Shown here one piece after another: positions 34,825-48,339 of a DNA stretch of 64,000 nucleotides. Source of the stretch: Verpa conica (lineage: Eukaryota > Ascomycota > Pezizomycetes > Pezizales > Morchellaceae); contig JAUFSD010000001.1 in NCBI GenBank assembly GCA_033030425.1, forward strand, positions 1,302,001-1,366,000, given 5' to 3'. Below the pieces are notes generated by a model. It made no database searches. It saw nothing but the letters and a program-made list of their open reading frames with translations, and was not told where the DNA came from. Numbering within the stretch: the stretch's first letter is position 1; each line of letters begins with the position of its first letter. The position numbers and the translations under genes are program-made.

Positions 34825-35332
34825 GCCCAAAGGCAACGAGTAAGAGCTCAACTAAACCAAGTGGAATAGAGAGAATTTCCAGAAAACTTTAACAGAGGTT
34901 CCAACACTAGGCTTACAGAGACTGGCAGTGTGAAATCCAGAGGTAATGGGGGCAGGTGGACGCAACTTCCCGGAGGACACTTGAATGAAGTTTTGGGTTG
35001 ACAAAGAAGCTATAGCGCACCCAAAAGCTTGCTTCAACAACTCCTGTCTAACGTGCCCAGTATTGCCATAAAATAGAGTCTCAGTGCGCCCAAAGGTTTG
35101 CTATAACTCTGAAGTCAAGAGAATGAAAGAACTGATAGTGGTAGCCATAACTGAGCAAAGCTTGGTTGAGGCATAAGAGGCGTTGCGTAAAGAAAAAAGA
35201 GAGAAAACTATTACAAGAGGGGAGTGAGCCCTCCTATTTATACCTAAAATCTTTTTTATTTTCTTCCTATTTCCCTTACGTGCATGAGTTGTCGCTACGG
35301 CTCACCCTATATTCTCGCGTGCATGAGTCGTT
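34825..35332 (-). mobile_element. minus-strand LTR relic, boundaries unclear
   Basis: On the minus strand it has TATAAATAGG (35233-35242), a GAGGG...CCCTC palindrome, TTGTAATAGTTTTCTC and CTTTACGCAAC (35182-35188), the same promoter layout as the block at 32815-32885. Neither terminus with a duplication could be found, so it is called as a relic only. Confidence 0.4.
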
Positions 35333-35948
35333 TGTTGCGGGCAGCTCCGAGGGCCAACCACCTTCGCGAAAGAAGGTGGCGTTTGCTCCCACTCCTGTTA
35401 GAAGATCGGACCGCCTCCAGGCGCGGGCTTAAACTTGGCAATTACAAGAAACCAGTTTCGGGTCGGTTAAGCTATCGCGTCGCACAGGGCATAGGTGGGA
35501 TGTTGGGGGTCGGGTAGAATGGAAGCCCCGGGAATCCAGAAGCAGTAGGAGGAAACAGAACGGGGCTAGCACGCTTAACAGAGGGGTTAGGAGGGAAGTA
35601 GTTTTAGTATAGGAGTAGTATAGAAAAGGGACTTGCGCGTCGAAGATGATATATTCGACGGTATTTGTAAATAAGGAAAGATAACAGGGTGGGGTTCGGG
35701 TCGTACGAGGAGGGAAACAAGGGGGTATATAAGAGGGGAGCTTCGCCCCCTCTCGGTGGGATTTCTTTCGTTACGCAATCTCTTGTTTTCTAGTATTATC
35801 AAAGAAATCTCCGTTTCTTAGATTTGTTATATCTAAGAATTTTACCGAAGAATCATTGTCGCCATCCAAGCTCTCCTCGTTCTCCAAAGTGCCCAAGTTT
35901 TCTGTCCGCGTCACCTAGACACACTCTCTCGCCAGGGCCCCTGTTACA
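35333..35948 (+). mobile_element. 616-bp solo LTR related to the 648-bp LTR
   Basis: It starts TGTTGCGGGCAGCTCCGAGG and ends GGCCCCTGTTACA. The flanks TCGTT (35328-35332) and TTGTT (35949-35953) match at four of five bases; the mismatch is a C/T difference. TATATAAG is at 35726-35733, followed by a GGGGAGCTTCGCCCC palindrome and ACGCAA (35773-35778). The first about 100 nt encode KKVAFAPTPVRRSDRLQARA and a stop. Its 3' end resembles the end of the composite LTR (GAAGAATCATTGTC...). Confidence 0.7.
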
Positions 35949-36039
35949 TTGTTGCTACGACTCACCCTGTCTCCTAATGCACTTATCCGTAAAAGTTCTT
36001 CAAGGGAGGTAGTTAATTGTCTCTTAGAAGTCTACTTTG

Positions 36040-36071
36040 AGCCTAGTCATGACAATTATTAAATCGTCACA
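36040..36071 (+). mobile_element. fragment of the 1,257-bp LTR 3' end
   Basis: GAGCCTAGTCATGACAATTA and AAATCGTCACAG repeat the last about 30 bp of A1/A3. It is a short remnant at the right edge of the island. Confidence 0.5.
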
Positions 36072-39000
36072 GAACGTTCTAAATCACAATTTTTACACAC
36101 AAAATTCAGTGTTTATTCTACCACCACCATTTATTATGAAGCTTTATAAAAAGTTGAGAACCTTTAATATCATTGAAATAAACTTCTCAACTTTTCTCAG
36201 CTAATTCTGTTGCCTGTAGAACTTGGAATATTGGCCAAAAATGGTGGTCCACCTTTAAACCCATGCGTACCATATATGTATTTAATTAAACCCAGCTATA
36301 ATACCATGAAAACTAATCCAAGCTATATGTAGTTAATTATGGCAAAAAGAGAAAAAAAGTATAATATAATATTTTCAAAGCTGTGAGCTATCTTTATACA
36401 GGCAACTCCATCAGCAAACATTTTCAAATTCTCTCCTGAGTCTCCTGAGCCTCAGGTAGCCTCAAGTAGCCTCCTGAGACTCGAATTCCGTTATGTGAAC
36501 TTTTTTTGAGTTTTCATACGATTGTGTCAGATTCTTTAGGATACACTCTGATATATTAGAATTGTTTAGGGGGGAAAGTAGTTTTTTTTTATAGGTTTGC
36601 TGATGTCTGTATATAAGAATATTACTTATGAGAATATTTTTAGTAGGTAGCCTCTCAAAATGCCCCACTAGACTATATTTGGAATAATTCCTTCCAGATC
36701 CAGCTAGAAAACCTTTCTTATAGGAATATTCTCACAATATTGCTTGAAATTCTCGGTCCCAATCGTATTCTTATAGGGAGAGTCGCCTGTATAAAACTTG
36801 ATTGGCTTTGAGACAGTTTGGCTCTTGCTAATTTAGGGTTTGAATGAATGAGCCCCAGAACTGCATGTAATACATAACCCAATATCTGTTTTGTTTTTTG
36901 CCGACTGAAGATGCTAGTTTTATTTCACATGCACTCTTAGCTGTTTATTGCAATATAGTAGGAAACCCAAGGAGAGTGACCTCCAAATCCTACACCTAAA
37001 TTTCTCAAACTTTCAAAAATCGCTTTTAGTCCCTGAAGCAGAAAAGTCAACGCTACAGCGCAATCGCCCTATATAAGAGATCGGGTTATAAGAACAATCG
37101 CCTTGTAAGGGTAATTAGACTGGGATTACTTATGTGTGGTGAGCCTTTCTATAATGACATCCACCCCATAAGGATATAATACTACTCTAATTCCGTATCC
37201 TTATAGGGCAAGCTCGCTGTATACCGAAATTCCTGGGCTTAAGCTCACATGTGCTTCGCTAATCTTGAGTAAATAAAATACAGGGTCTATTAAGCACGAT
37301 GTCTGCCTACTACGCGTGTAGACAAAGAGCAAGTTTTTCACGGAGGCGCGACGGCCCGACGGTCATATGGATCATGCATCATCATTGTTGTACACATTCG
37401 GCTACCCTTGTATAGTATCCCGAGGACACGGTACCTGCATTTTGAGAAAAAACAAACTGTCAGTACAAAGCTTCTTTCTAGCAGAGAGAAAGATACGAGC
37501 AGGTGCAAATCCAAGCAAGATATATAGTTATTAGTAGTAAATAAAAGTAAGTTGAACTAAAGGCCGTATACGTATAGACCAGCCTGGACTTACGCTGAGG
37601 AATCGCCGACGCGCAATGTTTACCGAGTGCTTATCGGCTAGACAGTTATGCTTACTCAAAACTCGGGTGCCACGGAGTTTTCTTGCGGGGTAGAATAGCT
37701 TTGGCTTAGTCTCAACTTGTAGTCCCTGTCTGTCCATAAGTACATGTACTATATGTAGCTATGACAGCTCTGCCTCAGCTTATATCCCTTATTATACCTG
37801 GCCAGGTTCTATAAGAATTTTATAATCTTCTGATCTCGGATAGTCGGACTAGTATCGCCAGAAGTGCTGTAGCTTTTAGAATCCGGCCGGCCTCGGGAAC
37901 TCCTCTGTATGATGTGAAATCACAGACACAGAGAGCTCGGTTACAGGAGTACAAGAACTCGAATTAAGGTACAGCACCGCATGGTAGTGCGAAGACTTTA
38001 TGTATAAGGTGATATACTATATGCTGTAACTAGCCGGTACCTAGACACCTTACCTTAGTCTGGGGTGGTGTGGTAGTCCCTAAGTATCAGACCTGGTAAG
38101 TACAGCTCAGTACATCCAGCATCTATTGCCATCATTATTTACAGATTACTATGTGTCTCCGGCGTGTGTAGTAAATGTGTAGAGGAAAAAGATAGAAAGC
38201 AGGGGCGAGCAATTAAGGTGAAGTACGGCACCTTCCGAATAGCCCCCGGAGTCCGGGGCAGATCCGGATTGGCGGGCCGAGTCGCCAAGGCTTACTACAG
38301 CTAAAAACATCTAGTACAACCCTACTAATATTCTTGCCTTGTTCAGCCCAGGTCCTTATCCACAGGCCCTAGAGGCGATACCTGGTAGCCAAGATCAAGT
38401 AACTACTAGGAGGTTTCACACAAATCGCTGCGGCTACACAGGCTACACTTTATGTTTTGAGAGCTGAGACTGCTATTCTGATAGAGGTTAACACTGTTTC
38501 TTTTTATTCCCTTCTTAGACTTATGAGACGGATTAGGGCCCTCTAGAATAGAGGAAGTTTTGGCTTGAACGCTATAACGCAGAAAGCCTGTACTTCGCGG
38601 TCCCTTTCCAGACTTTGTAGCACATGAGCTTCCGGTCCCCTAGTAATAAATACCGATAGTACTATTACGGGGATACACTACATGTATGTACTTGTGCCAA
38701 AAACAAAAGCACAAGCAAAGTATATTAAGTGGGGGAAACATATACCTACATAACACATCCCCCATGTATGCATAAGCCAACAAAAAAACGTGCTTGTCTT
38801 GTATTTAACTCGCAATCAACACCGGTCCCTTGTTAACGGGCGAAGGGAGCTAGTCACCTATTGTTGAATGTTTCGCGATTATTACCACCGAAGCCTTTGG
38901 CCTAGAAGCCTAATTTCCCGTTTTTTCAGGGACAAGAACAATTCCTAACTTGCAGGAACAGAGACCGGTATGACTCGGGGCCCGAGGGGATTACAGACGG

Positions 39001-39073
39001 GATATAAAGTCTAGACGGTCAGACTACGTTTATAAGAGAGACTACAGCTTGCTTGCACAAAGAAGCCACCACA
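36072..39073. other. gene-free AT-rich region
   Basis: About 3 kb with no supported gene. Two diverged segments share TTATAGGG...CGCCTGTATA-like blocks (about 36768-36800 and 37190-37225), suggesting a very decayed repeat. The last 100 bp before 39074 form the promoter/leader of the lyase gene. Confidence 0.5.
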
Positions 39074-41042
39074 ATGTTGCTGATATCGGTCCTTTTACTG
39101 GCTTTGCAGCCACTGCTTGTTTTTGCTGCTTGGGGGTATACAGATGATGGGTCAAACTATGTGATTGGTGTGTATAGAATGGTTATCTGAATGGATGTGG
39201 TAAATTTAAGCTAACGTAGAAAAGATGTCGGATCTAAGCTTGTCTTTAAGGTCTCAAAGACAAATGGAGATATCAATTCCATGGTCTACGGCGGCGTCGA
39301 GTATGAAGGATACCAAGGAAAACACTCGTATGCCCATCCCGTCTATATATTTACCCTCCCCCCCCCACCCTCCTCTCTATCTACCCCTATATTAACACTC
39401 TAAACAGCCATGTCGAATCTGGTCTCGGAACATCTACGGTCACCATCAACTCATACAGCAGCCCTGCATATCTCATCAAGGTTACGGTAACCTATGGAAC
39501 TCTGCAGCACATTATCGTGGCCCGCTATGGAAACAACAACATCTACCTACTCACAAACAAGGGAGACTCTTCAGTAGCCGCTTCTCGTTTCATCGTTCGC
39601 TTAAAGCCAAATGTTCTCCCCCATGACTCGAGTATGTCGGATTTCTACGACGATGGTAGCACAACTATTGAGGCGTCAGATATCACTCAGAACTCTCTAG
39701 GTTACACCAAGAGCAAACATTACCAGGGAAGCAACTACGGAAGGTCAGTATATTCTTTATCTTCCATACAGTGGTTCAGTAGGGGCTCATAACTACCAGA
39801 GTAATGGACTTTGACTACGTCGGCAAGACTACCGGTAGTGTTGGCATCTGGCTCATCCGCTCCAACCACGAGAAAGCCTCTGGGGGTCCCTTCTTCCGCT
39901 CCCTCGTCAGAGGCTGTACCACCATCGCCGAAGACCTCTACGAGATCCTTTTCTATTCCATGGGACACACTGATGCTGAACGCTGGGGCTTGCAAGGTCC
40001 TTACGTTCTATCCTTCACTGACGGTGGTACTCCGAACACTGCACTTTTCGCCAGAAATGCAGATTGGTCGTGGTTTGATGGACTCGGTATTACTGGATGG
40101 GTTCCGGACTCCACACGTGGACGTGTTGCTGGTGTCGGGATTGCGAATATGAAGAGTGGATTCACATATACTGTCGGATTGGCAAACACAAACTACCAGT
40201 ACTGGGGAACTGCTGCAAGTAGTGGAGGAGCATATAACATTAAGAGGATTGTTCCAGGAACATATGCTTTGTCAGTATACAAGGGTGAATACGCCGTGTA
40301 CACTGCTAGTGTTACTGTCAGTGCCGGGTCTACTGTAGCCTTGAATACCATTACCCCTAACTTGGATCCTTCCGATGTTACCGCTATTTGGAGAATTGGC
40401 GACTGGGACGGGACCCCGAGTGGGTTCTTGAACTTTGATACCACACCATGGAAGGTAATCAAATCGCATCCAAGACTCTTTCCCCCAATTTTAACACTAA
40501 CAAAATTCTCTATAGCCAACCTATATGCACCCTAGCGACCCCCGCCTCGCAGCTTGGGATTCCTCTAACTTCATCATCGGAACCAGCACCACTGCTACCT
40601 TCCCTAGTTACATGTGGAAAGATATTAACAACGACTACCTTGTTTATTTCAAGCTAACAGCTGCCCAAATTACTACCGCTAAAACAATCCGAATTGGTAT
40701 TACGGAGGGCTTTGCCGGAGGCCGTCCTACAATTGCTGTTAATAGCTGGGCGAGCTCACTTCCGAGTGCGAGTACACAGGGGAGTACGCGGAGTTTGACG
40801 GTGGGGACTTATAGGGGGAACAATGCTATTTTTACCGTATGTTATCTTTGTGTTGGAATCCAAGAAAACGAAGAATTCAAAGTGGCTAATTGTTTTGTGC
40901 GCATTAGTATACGGTACCGACTACCGCATTCCAGACTGATGTCTCCCAGTGGAATATATTGAAGATTACTGTTATTAGCGGGAGCGGAACGACAGCCTAT
41001 TTGAGCGCGGGTATCTCGATCGATTGCGTGGACATGTATTAA
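39074..41042 (+). CDS. rhgB: secreted rhamnogalacturonan lyase, polysaccharide lyase family 4
   Basis: Cleaves the rhamnogalacturonan-I backbone of pectin by beta-elimination; extracellular. Six exons: 39074-39171, 39220-39327, 39408-39743, 39800-40454, 40516-40836 and 40908-41042. A signal peptide (MLLISVLLLALQPLLVFAA) precedes WGYTDDGSNYVIG. Family segments follow in order: VFKVSKTNGDINSMVYGGVE, IVARYGNNNIYLLTNKGDSS, DFDYVGKTTGSVGIWLIRSN, GHTDAERWGLQGPYVLSFTD, then the fibronectin-III-like middle domain (PGTYALSVYKGEYAVYTASV) and the carbohydrate-binding jelly-roll domain (MHPSDPRLAAWDSSNFIIGT, RIGITEGFAGGRPTIAVNSW), ending ISIDCVDMY. This is the three-domain architecture of fungal PL4 enzymes. 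It points to a plant-litter or plant-associated lifestyle. Confidence 0.94.
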
Positions 41043-41391
41043 ATTTTGTATCTAAATTGAGAGAAACTGTCAACCCAAATTTAAGTGAGATCTGGTGAAA
41101 GAGTATTCTCCGTTGCAAGCGTCAGAAATGACCGAGTGATATTCTATGACTCCAAATGATGTAGCAATATTTCCATACCCAATTACGTACACACGAGTCT
41201 ATAGTGAATGTTGAGTAACATCAGATTACTTGATGGATGTATGATGGCTAGTACCACGTCTATTACAGAGTGACGACATATCCACAGCGATCATGTCAAG
41301 AATATGACTTCGCCACGTGGACCTTACCATATGAACTTCATCTCGTACCTTTATCAATTTTCATATAACCCAAAGTCCCTATAAATCCAAA
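41043..41391. other. short intergenic region
   Basis: 3' end of the lyase gene and 5' leader of the Gag-like gene. A TATAA-containing element lies at about 41364-41384. No other feature seen. Confidence 0.4.
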
Positions 41392-42419
41392 ATGCCCAAC
41401 TTCAGATCTAGCCCGGAAACATCACAAACCTCCACCCTTCGCTTCCTCGACCAAATTGACATCTCCCTCTGGGCATGCACAGTCCCCACAGATGAAACCG
41501 CAATCATCGACTCCATCGCCGGCACATTTACCTCCAACTCTGCACATATCTGGTACTACAACCTCGTGGACTCCTTAAGCCCACGTAGAGTAACACTCAA
41601 TGATCTCCGTCTGGCACTACTACGTGATTTTGGCATTGAAAATTGGGAACTTGTCATGGCACGTTATGAGGACGAGAGTTACTGGCAGTCACAGGATTTT
41701 ATGCTGAAGCTGAGCTATCTGGACGAGATTGAGGGCTTGAAAGACCAGATTAAATTTCGAGATAAGAAAGCACTTGAGGATCGGAGAAGGTGGGATGAAG
41801 TGGTGGCTATGTGGGAGGGTGCTGTGGCAGAGAGGGATGAGAAGATTGCGAGGTTAGAGGTTGGTAGGGAGGGGAAGAGATGGAAGGGGAAGGGCAAAGA
41901 AAATGGGCTAGTAAAGGGGATTGAAGGAGCATTTAGTAGGTTTGAAAGAAGTATTGAGGCTGCGAGAGAGAGGTTTAGGGAGGAGTTGGGGATCGAGGGC
42001 TGTGGAGGTATAATAACTCTTATCTTAAGACAGCTGCTCTCAGAGCTAATATTACAGACCAAAAATCATTATATCCACTCCTCACATCCTCTTCTACCAT
42101 CTCACCTCCCCCGCTGCTACCACAAGCTTCAACTCCATTTCCTAAATTTCCACCAGCCAGATCTGTTCACTGGCCCACTCCGTCCTCTCTTGAGAAAATC
42201 TTCGAGCTACCCTCCCCACCCCGAAAACGATTCCTCCTCCCCCGTATGCCCTTGAAGCCTCTCAAAAATACAAACACTAGCAATCCAACTCTCTTCTCTC
42301 CTGGTGTAGCATTCACAAAGATAAAGAATCACCCAGTAGAATGTGACGAGCTGCTGAATGAGTGGGATAAGGAGCTATTACTATTGAGTCAGAGTGAGTC
42401 CTCTGTCTCAGGAATATAA
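41392..42419 (+). CDS. single Gag-like protein with coiled coil (possible domesticated retrotransposon capsid)
   Basis: Exons 41392-42007 and 42058-42419 join in phase through a 50-nt intron (GTATAA...ATTACAG), giving 325 residues. The N-terminal about 110 residues resemble a Ty3-type Gag capsid: RFLDQIDISLWACTVPTDET, IAGTFTSNSAHIWYYNLVDS and RRVTLNDLRLALLRDFGIEN follow the small-helix, W-Y, L-x-x-L-x-x-x-F-G pattern. It is followed by a charged coiled coil (about residues 115-205) and a proline-rich tail containing SLEKIFELPSPPRKRFLLPR and ECDELLNEWDKELLLLSQ. There is no zinc knuckle, protease, RT or flanking LTR. An intact spliced frame without an element around it suggests host use, but that is inference; homology to Gag was judged by eye. 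Confidence 0.55.
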
Positions 42420-43131
42420 AGTGTCTCATTTTCTTTTACCGTGTCTTAAGGTAGGGGTGATGCTTGATTTGAAGATTTGATTTCGTACTTTACACCTGGT
42501 TAGGAACTACAAAAATGGAAAGGCATTTGGGAGTATGTAGATATTATATTAGAAAATCAGTGGAGGAAATTACCCGACTTTATCAAAATAAATACTTAAA
42601 ATGATATAGCATCTCGTACTAGATTACGCTGAACCATTACTTATGATAAATTCATTCATTCATTCATTACACTGAACGGGGGACAGAGAAGAGGAATGGG
42701 GTTGGGGCGATTTTTGGGAAGAAAGGGAGAGCGAAGAGAGCGAAGAAGCAGAGTGAAGAGAGAAGATTGGAGGGGAGTTAGAGGGTTAAGAATGGAGCAG
42801 GTAGAGATGTAAGGGGCGGTCTGTGTGGTTTTCTTTGTTTTTATTTTTTATCAGTGTGCAGTGCGAATACCTTAGCTTTAGGGCTTCATGTATTTATGAA
42901 TAATCATCATCATCATCATCATCATCATCATTACGCTGAACCATGGGGTATCACTCGACCTCCATACAACCACTTTCCTTTTAATACAGCTCATATTAAC
43001 CAAAAAAATCTGCAAAGAATCCTATAACTCCCATATAAATGAGAATAGTCTTAGAAGAGAGTCACATGCAGTAGCAGTAGCAAAAAGATATTCTCCGCGT
43101 CAGGGAACTATTACATCTGCTCCTAGTACGT

Positions 43132-43205
43132 ACGAGCAGGAGTCGAACCTAGATTCGCGCCTCCTATTACCAAAAGAAATTCTACCAAAGCAACTACAGG
43201 CTTTC
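43132..43205 (-). other. tRNA-like segment (possible SINE head or tRNA pseudogene)
   Basis: On the minus strand an A-box-like TAGTTGCTTTGGTAGAA (43185-43196 core) is followed 35 nt later by a consensus B box GGTTCGACTCC (43139-43149). Spacing fits a tRNA internal promoter. The T arm pairs at four of five positions, but I could not close a proper acceptor stem, so it is not an intact tRNA gene. Confidence 0.4.
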
Positions 43206-43789
43206 GGTCTATGATTTACGCTACCAGATTACCTTGAAGGTACTGTAGCGGCTTAACATATTGAAGGCCAAGTCAAGGTAGCCCTTGTTAGTGGAAGTGA
43301 TTTTTGGGCCAGTCTAGTGCGCTATTTGCTGAGCTGTATCATGGGTAACGTAGAGCGGCTTGGCCCGGTAATAAGTAGCACAATAGCCACAGCAAGAGCT
43401 ACATACCTACATCCTCGTTTAGTAAAAGGTTTAAGCCTAAAAATAATCAGACCCATTCATATAACCTAAACCTCTAGGCTCTCTACTCGTGGTGTTCTCT
43501 CAATTACCTCTCAGTGTTATTAGAGTACGTAGAAATAGTGCATAAGTCCTAGATCTTAGGCATGACTGATATAGCGCTGACGATATACATATATATATCG
43601 AGTATGGAAAGGCCCATATCAAACACCGGCAATAGAAGGTCTGAGAGAAAGTTAGGAGGAGTCTGTGGTAAACAGTAGCTGGATACCTGGGCTTCAAATG
43701 TCAAGGGGATGGTTGTTGTGAAGAGATGTTCAGGGTTTCCCCACTAAAAAAAGCAATTCCATGTTCCACAGCCCAAGGAACCACATCAC

Positions 43790-43858
43790 GCGCTAGTGGG
43801 CTTTAAACTCATGATAGCCCGCTAAACCTAGCCCGAGTACTCTACAACCAGGGAAACC
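43790..43858 (-). other. second tRNA-like segment, mutated B box
   Basis: On the minus strand GGTTGTAGAGTACTCGGGC (43837-43849 core) precedes CATGAGTTTAAAGCCC (about 43798-43812). The latter equals a B box in which the CG of TTCGAA became TA on both strands. It may be a decayed tRNA or SINE. Confidence 0.3.
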
Positions 43859-46800
43859 TAAGGACGGATTATGCATCCAGAAGTAGCGAAGGTTACCGTC
43901 GATATGACCGAAAATCGCGGCCCCATTGATCAAAGTCTTTACATCACTCCATGCAGCCTTCCCGTGCGGAATTCTATTTAAAAAGAAAAGTGAGAAGCAA
44001 CTAACCTGGGCGGTGTTTAGTATTAACCAGAAAAACCTACCCTCTAGAAGCGCAGTTGAGCTAGCCTAGAAAATGAGGAGTCGACAATTATTTTACTTTC
44101 TCACTCAAAAGAAAATTCCAATCTACATCATGGCGAACCGGAATCCATCGCTTGCATATTTTTCCCTTTACTTTTTTGTTGATGATGATGATACTACCTA
44201 CATAGGTCTCAAGCTTTGCTGATCATAGTAGTATCCCTCGGACCGGAGATTCCCGCTCAATGTGGGGTACATTGATTTTATGTCCATCGTTGCCGACACG
44301 CAATGAGATGCTGTTGAGCCCGTTTCTACCCAGTAGCCACGTCTCGGCTCTTTATCGCTACTGCAAGCAGTACTGTCACCTAGGACGAGTGATCTTTCAT
44401 GAATGAAAACCCGACTACAACTAGCATTAGGCCTATCAAGTCGAGTCCAAGGCGGAGAGAAGTGAGACCCCCCCCCGCGTAAAGACAGTGGTCATATGAC
44501 ACATCTTCAGCCTTGAAGTATGTATAATATAGTGATGCTAGATGTACACCTGTACATTTCAGACAACTTTCCAATCAGTCCTGGCCGTTTCAGGATATAG
44601 AGGCATTTTGGGGGCGGGTTTAGGAAGGTGCTACTAATTGTGTTATTTTGACTGCAAAGCAGATCATTCAATGTCCTCAGTACCATTCAGGTATTGGTAT
44701 TTAGTTTACATCCTTTGTGAAGGCAGATGGATTCAAAATAAGTATGCTGGCGTTAAACAGCATATGACAACAACAAGTCGCTATTTCATTTCAAGAGAGA
44801 AATAATTGGGGCATTATTTACCCACAAGCTTGGCTTTCAGTACGCCAATGATCATTTCTGTATGACAGCCGGTTCATTGGGACCGATTTCGTTTCATCTG
44901 GACCGATTCAATCGGGCTGTAGCTTATTGGCTACTCTTGTACATACCCGTCAGATCCTGCATCTCCGATTCAACGGCCTGATTCTCAATCACGGAAAAAC
45001 TAGACCCTATGGGATGTAAAAAGAAACAGATGCAAGTCCGGCTCGATCCTTTTAGGGTGACAGGACTATTTGTAAACCAAACATTCAAGATGGGTGTGAG
45101 TCTTTCTGAGATACCTAGCTCTGATCATTATATTACGCTGCTTTTTACTCATTGAAGCAGGTATGTTGACCCATTAAGGGAGTGAACCACCTAATGCATA
45201 CACCCATATGCGCTCGAAAGCAGTCAGGGTCCATAGCCGAACGACATATAAAAAAAAAAAAGCAACGATGAGGAATTTAGGATGCAGTGCATTGCATATA
45301 CCCGGCACTCGAGTATCTTCCCGAGTAGTAGTATTAGTGGGGAAAACGATCCAATTCGAGGGTGGCGACGCGTGACGGCCTCATGGTTTGCCGGCCGCCT
45401 TACAATGGACGATGTTGGATCTTGTGCGGATATCGCAAGGGAAGAGAGTTCATCGCATCGCATGGCGCTGGTCATGGAGTGTCGTGGAGGAAACAGATAG
45501 GCTCGCGTGCCGGTGCGGAGGCCGATATTGACCGACGCTTGCCCGCAGGGTCCGCAGCCCGCCAATCGCTGACCACTCAGAGCGCGCGGGGTAATTGTTT
45601 TCACGTTGGAAGAGGTCAAGCAAAAGTCTCTTGTCTCATTGATGTTTGTAGCGGGGCTCAGTGGAGGGGGAGCACGAGTGCAATGTACGAAATACATGCC
45701 TATATGTAGACCACCGTATATTTACATGCGCATACACACCACAATATCATTCGTCCATCAGGTGATGCCTTTTACAATTCGGGGAGATCTCGGAAATTGC
45801 TCGCGTGCTTTCATGGAGGACACTGGGACGCCCGCGGGCCGCCGGAATCCCCGAGCCTACTGTACATACGTACTCTTACTCTGATGGCAGTACCTATACA
45901 TACGTGGCTGGGTTGCATTATATCTCATGTTAGTGGACCTCGTGAAAGAGAGTGACTCGCAGTAGTCACAGCAGCGGTAGATCCTGCTGAAAATCGTTTC
46001 TCTTACAAGATTTTTTTTTGCCGTTGAGATGTTCCTGAGCGCAATCCTGTTTTAGGGGCGTTCTGTCTTCTACATTCTGTGGGTATCCGTGTGCATGGGG
46101 GGGGAGGGGCACTGGTGAAAGCCATTCGGAGGTCAAAGGCGCATGGGCGTAAAATCCGAAAAGTGTCTGACGTCGGTCCGGACAACAAGACGTTGGGCCC
46201 TTGCAGACAACTGCCTGAGGAGGGTGGGCAAGGGAGCGTTGGGGTCTTGGAAATTGGGCCACCCGCCCATTGGTGACGGGACTAACTAGGATAGGGCTTG
46301 GGCACTCAAACAGCGCCAACCCTGCCAGTGAAACAAGACGGTGGGATGTGTTGGTGGGGCCCACTCCGGGGGAGTTGGATCTTTGTTTCAATTGCTCAAA
46401 ATGTTTTTTTTTCTTCTTCTTCTTCTTTCCTTCGTTCTTTCCTTCCTCTCTTCAGCCTCCTCCGCAATTTGACACCCTGCTACAACCACCTGCCGACAGA
46501 TTACATAGTTACCTGTCACATCTGGCCGAGGTGACGCTTTTATTTAGGACTGAGACCTGATTCCTTAACCATTTTCGGAAGCCATACACAATAAAATACA
46601 TAAAGTAACTTTTCCCTCTCCTTCCTCCTCCCCCCACGGAGTCTTACCCATCCGCTGCTCGTGTGCTCTCCCCCCCCTCGCTTCCATCAATCCTCCGTTT
46701 CAGCCTAACCCCACAAAACTTCCACGACTAACCAACTCCCTTTAAAGTCTCAACTCTCCTCCCCCCCGTCTGTAAGCTCGGATCACCAAATAAAACACAT

Positions 46801-47123
46801 CATACCAATCTGCTTCTCTAGCTGGAGGATCTCCATCCAGTATCTTGCTAGTCTTTATCACCCCCTACCTCTGCTGAACCCTGGGGCCCTGTGTTTCGAA
46901 GGAGGTGCTTCCTGCTCGGTAAGCCTCTACTTTTTTTTTAATTCTCCCCCCCTCTACATAGCTTCACTATTTAGTACAAAGCTTCCACCGTTTGCTCTCC
47001 CCCCCCCCTCCCCATTTCTTCTCAATTCTAATTACCTTGGGTATAGCAACATTCAAGTTTAGGCATCTTTGTACCCCAAATCGAAACATTATTCCCCAAA
47101 GAACAACGCTAGTATCATCAGCC

Positions 47124-48339
<1,216 letters not shown>

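Larger units (their letters stand above)
42420..47123. other. long intergenic region
   Basis: 4.7 kb. It contains (TCAT)n at 42650-42668, (ATC)n at 42903-42931, CTT repeats at about 46408-46430 and poly-C tracts just upstream of SIW14. Two segments with pol III-like boxes are listed separately. A more G+C-rich patch at 45360-46390 has overlapping open frames on both strands without any domain. The last about 500 bp are pyrimidine-rich, typical of a fungal promoter and leader. Confidence 0.5.

Noticed and set aside
45224..46391. Overlapping open frames in the G+C-rich patch upstream of SIW14
   Set aside because: Frames open on both strands at the same place, with no domain, signal peptide or splice pattern; the high G+C alone explains the lack of stops.
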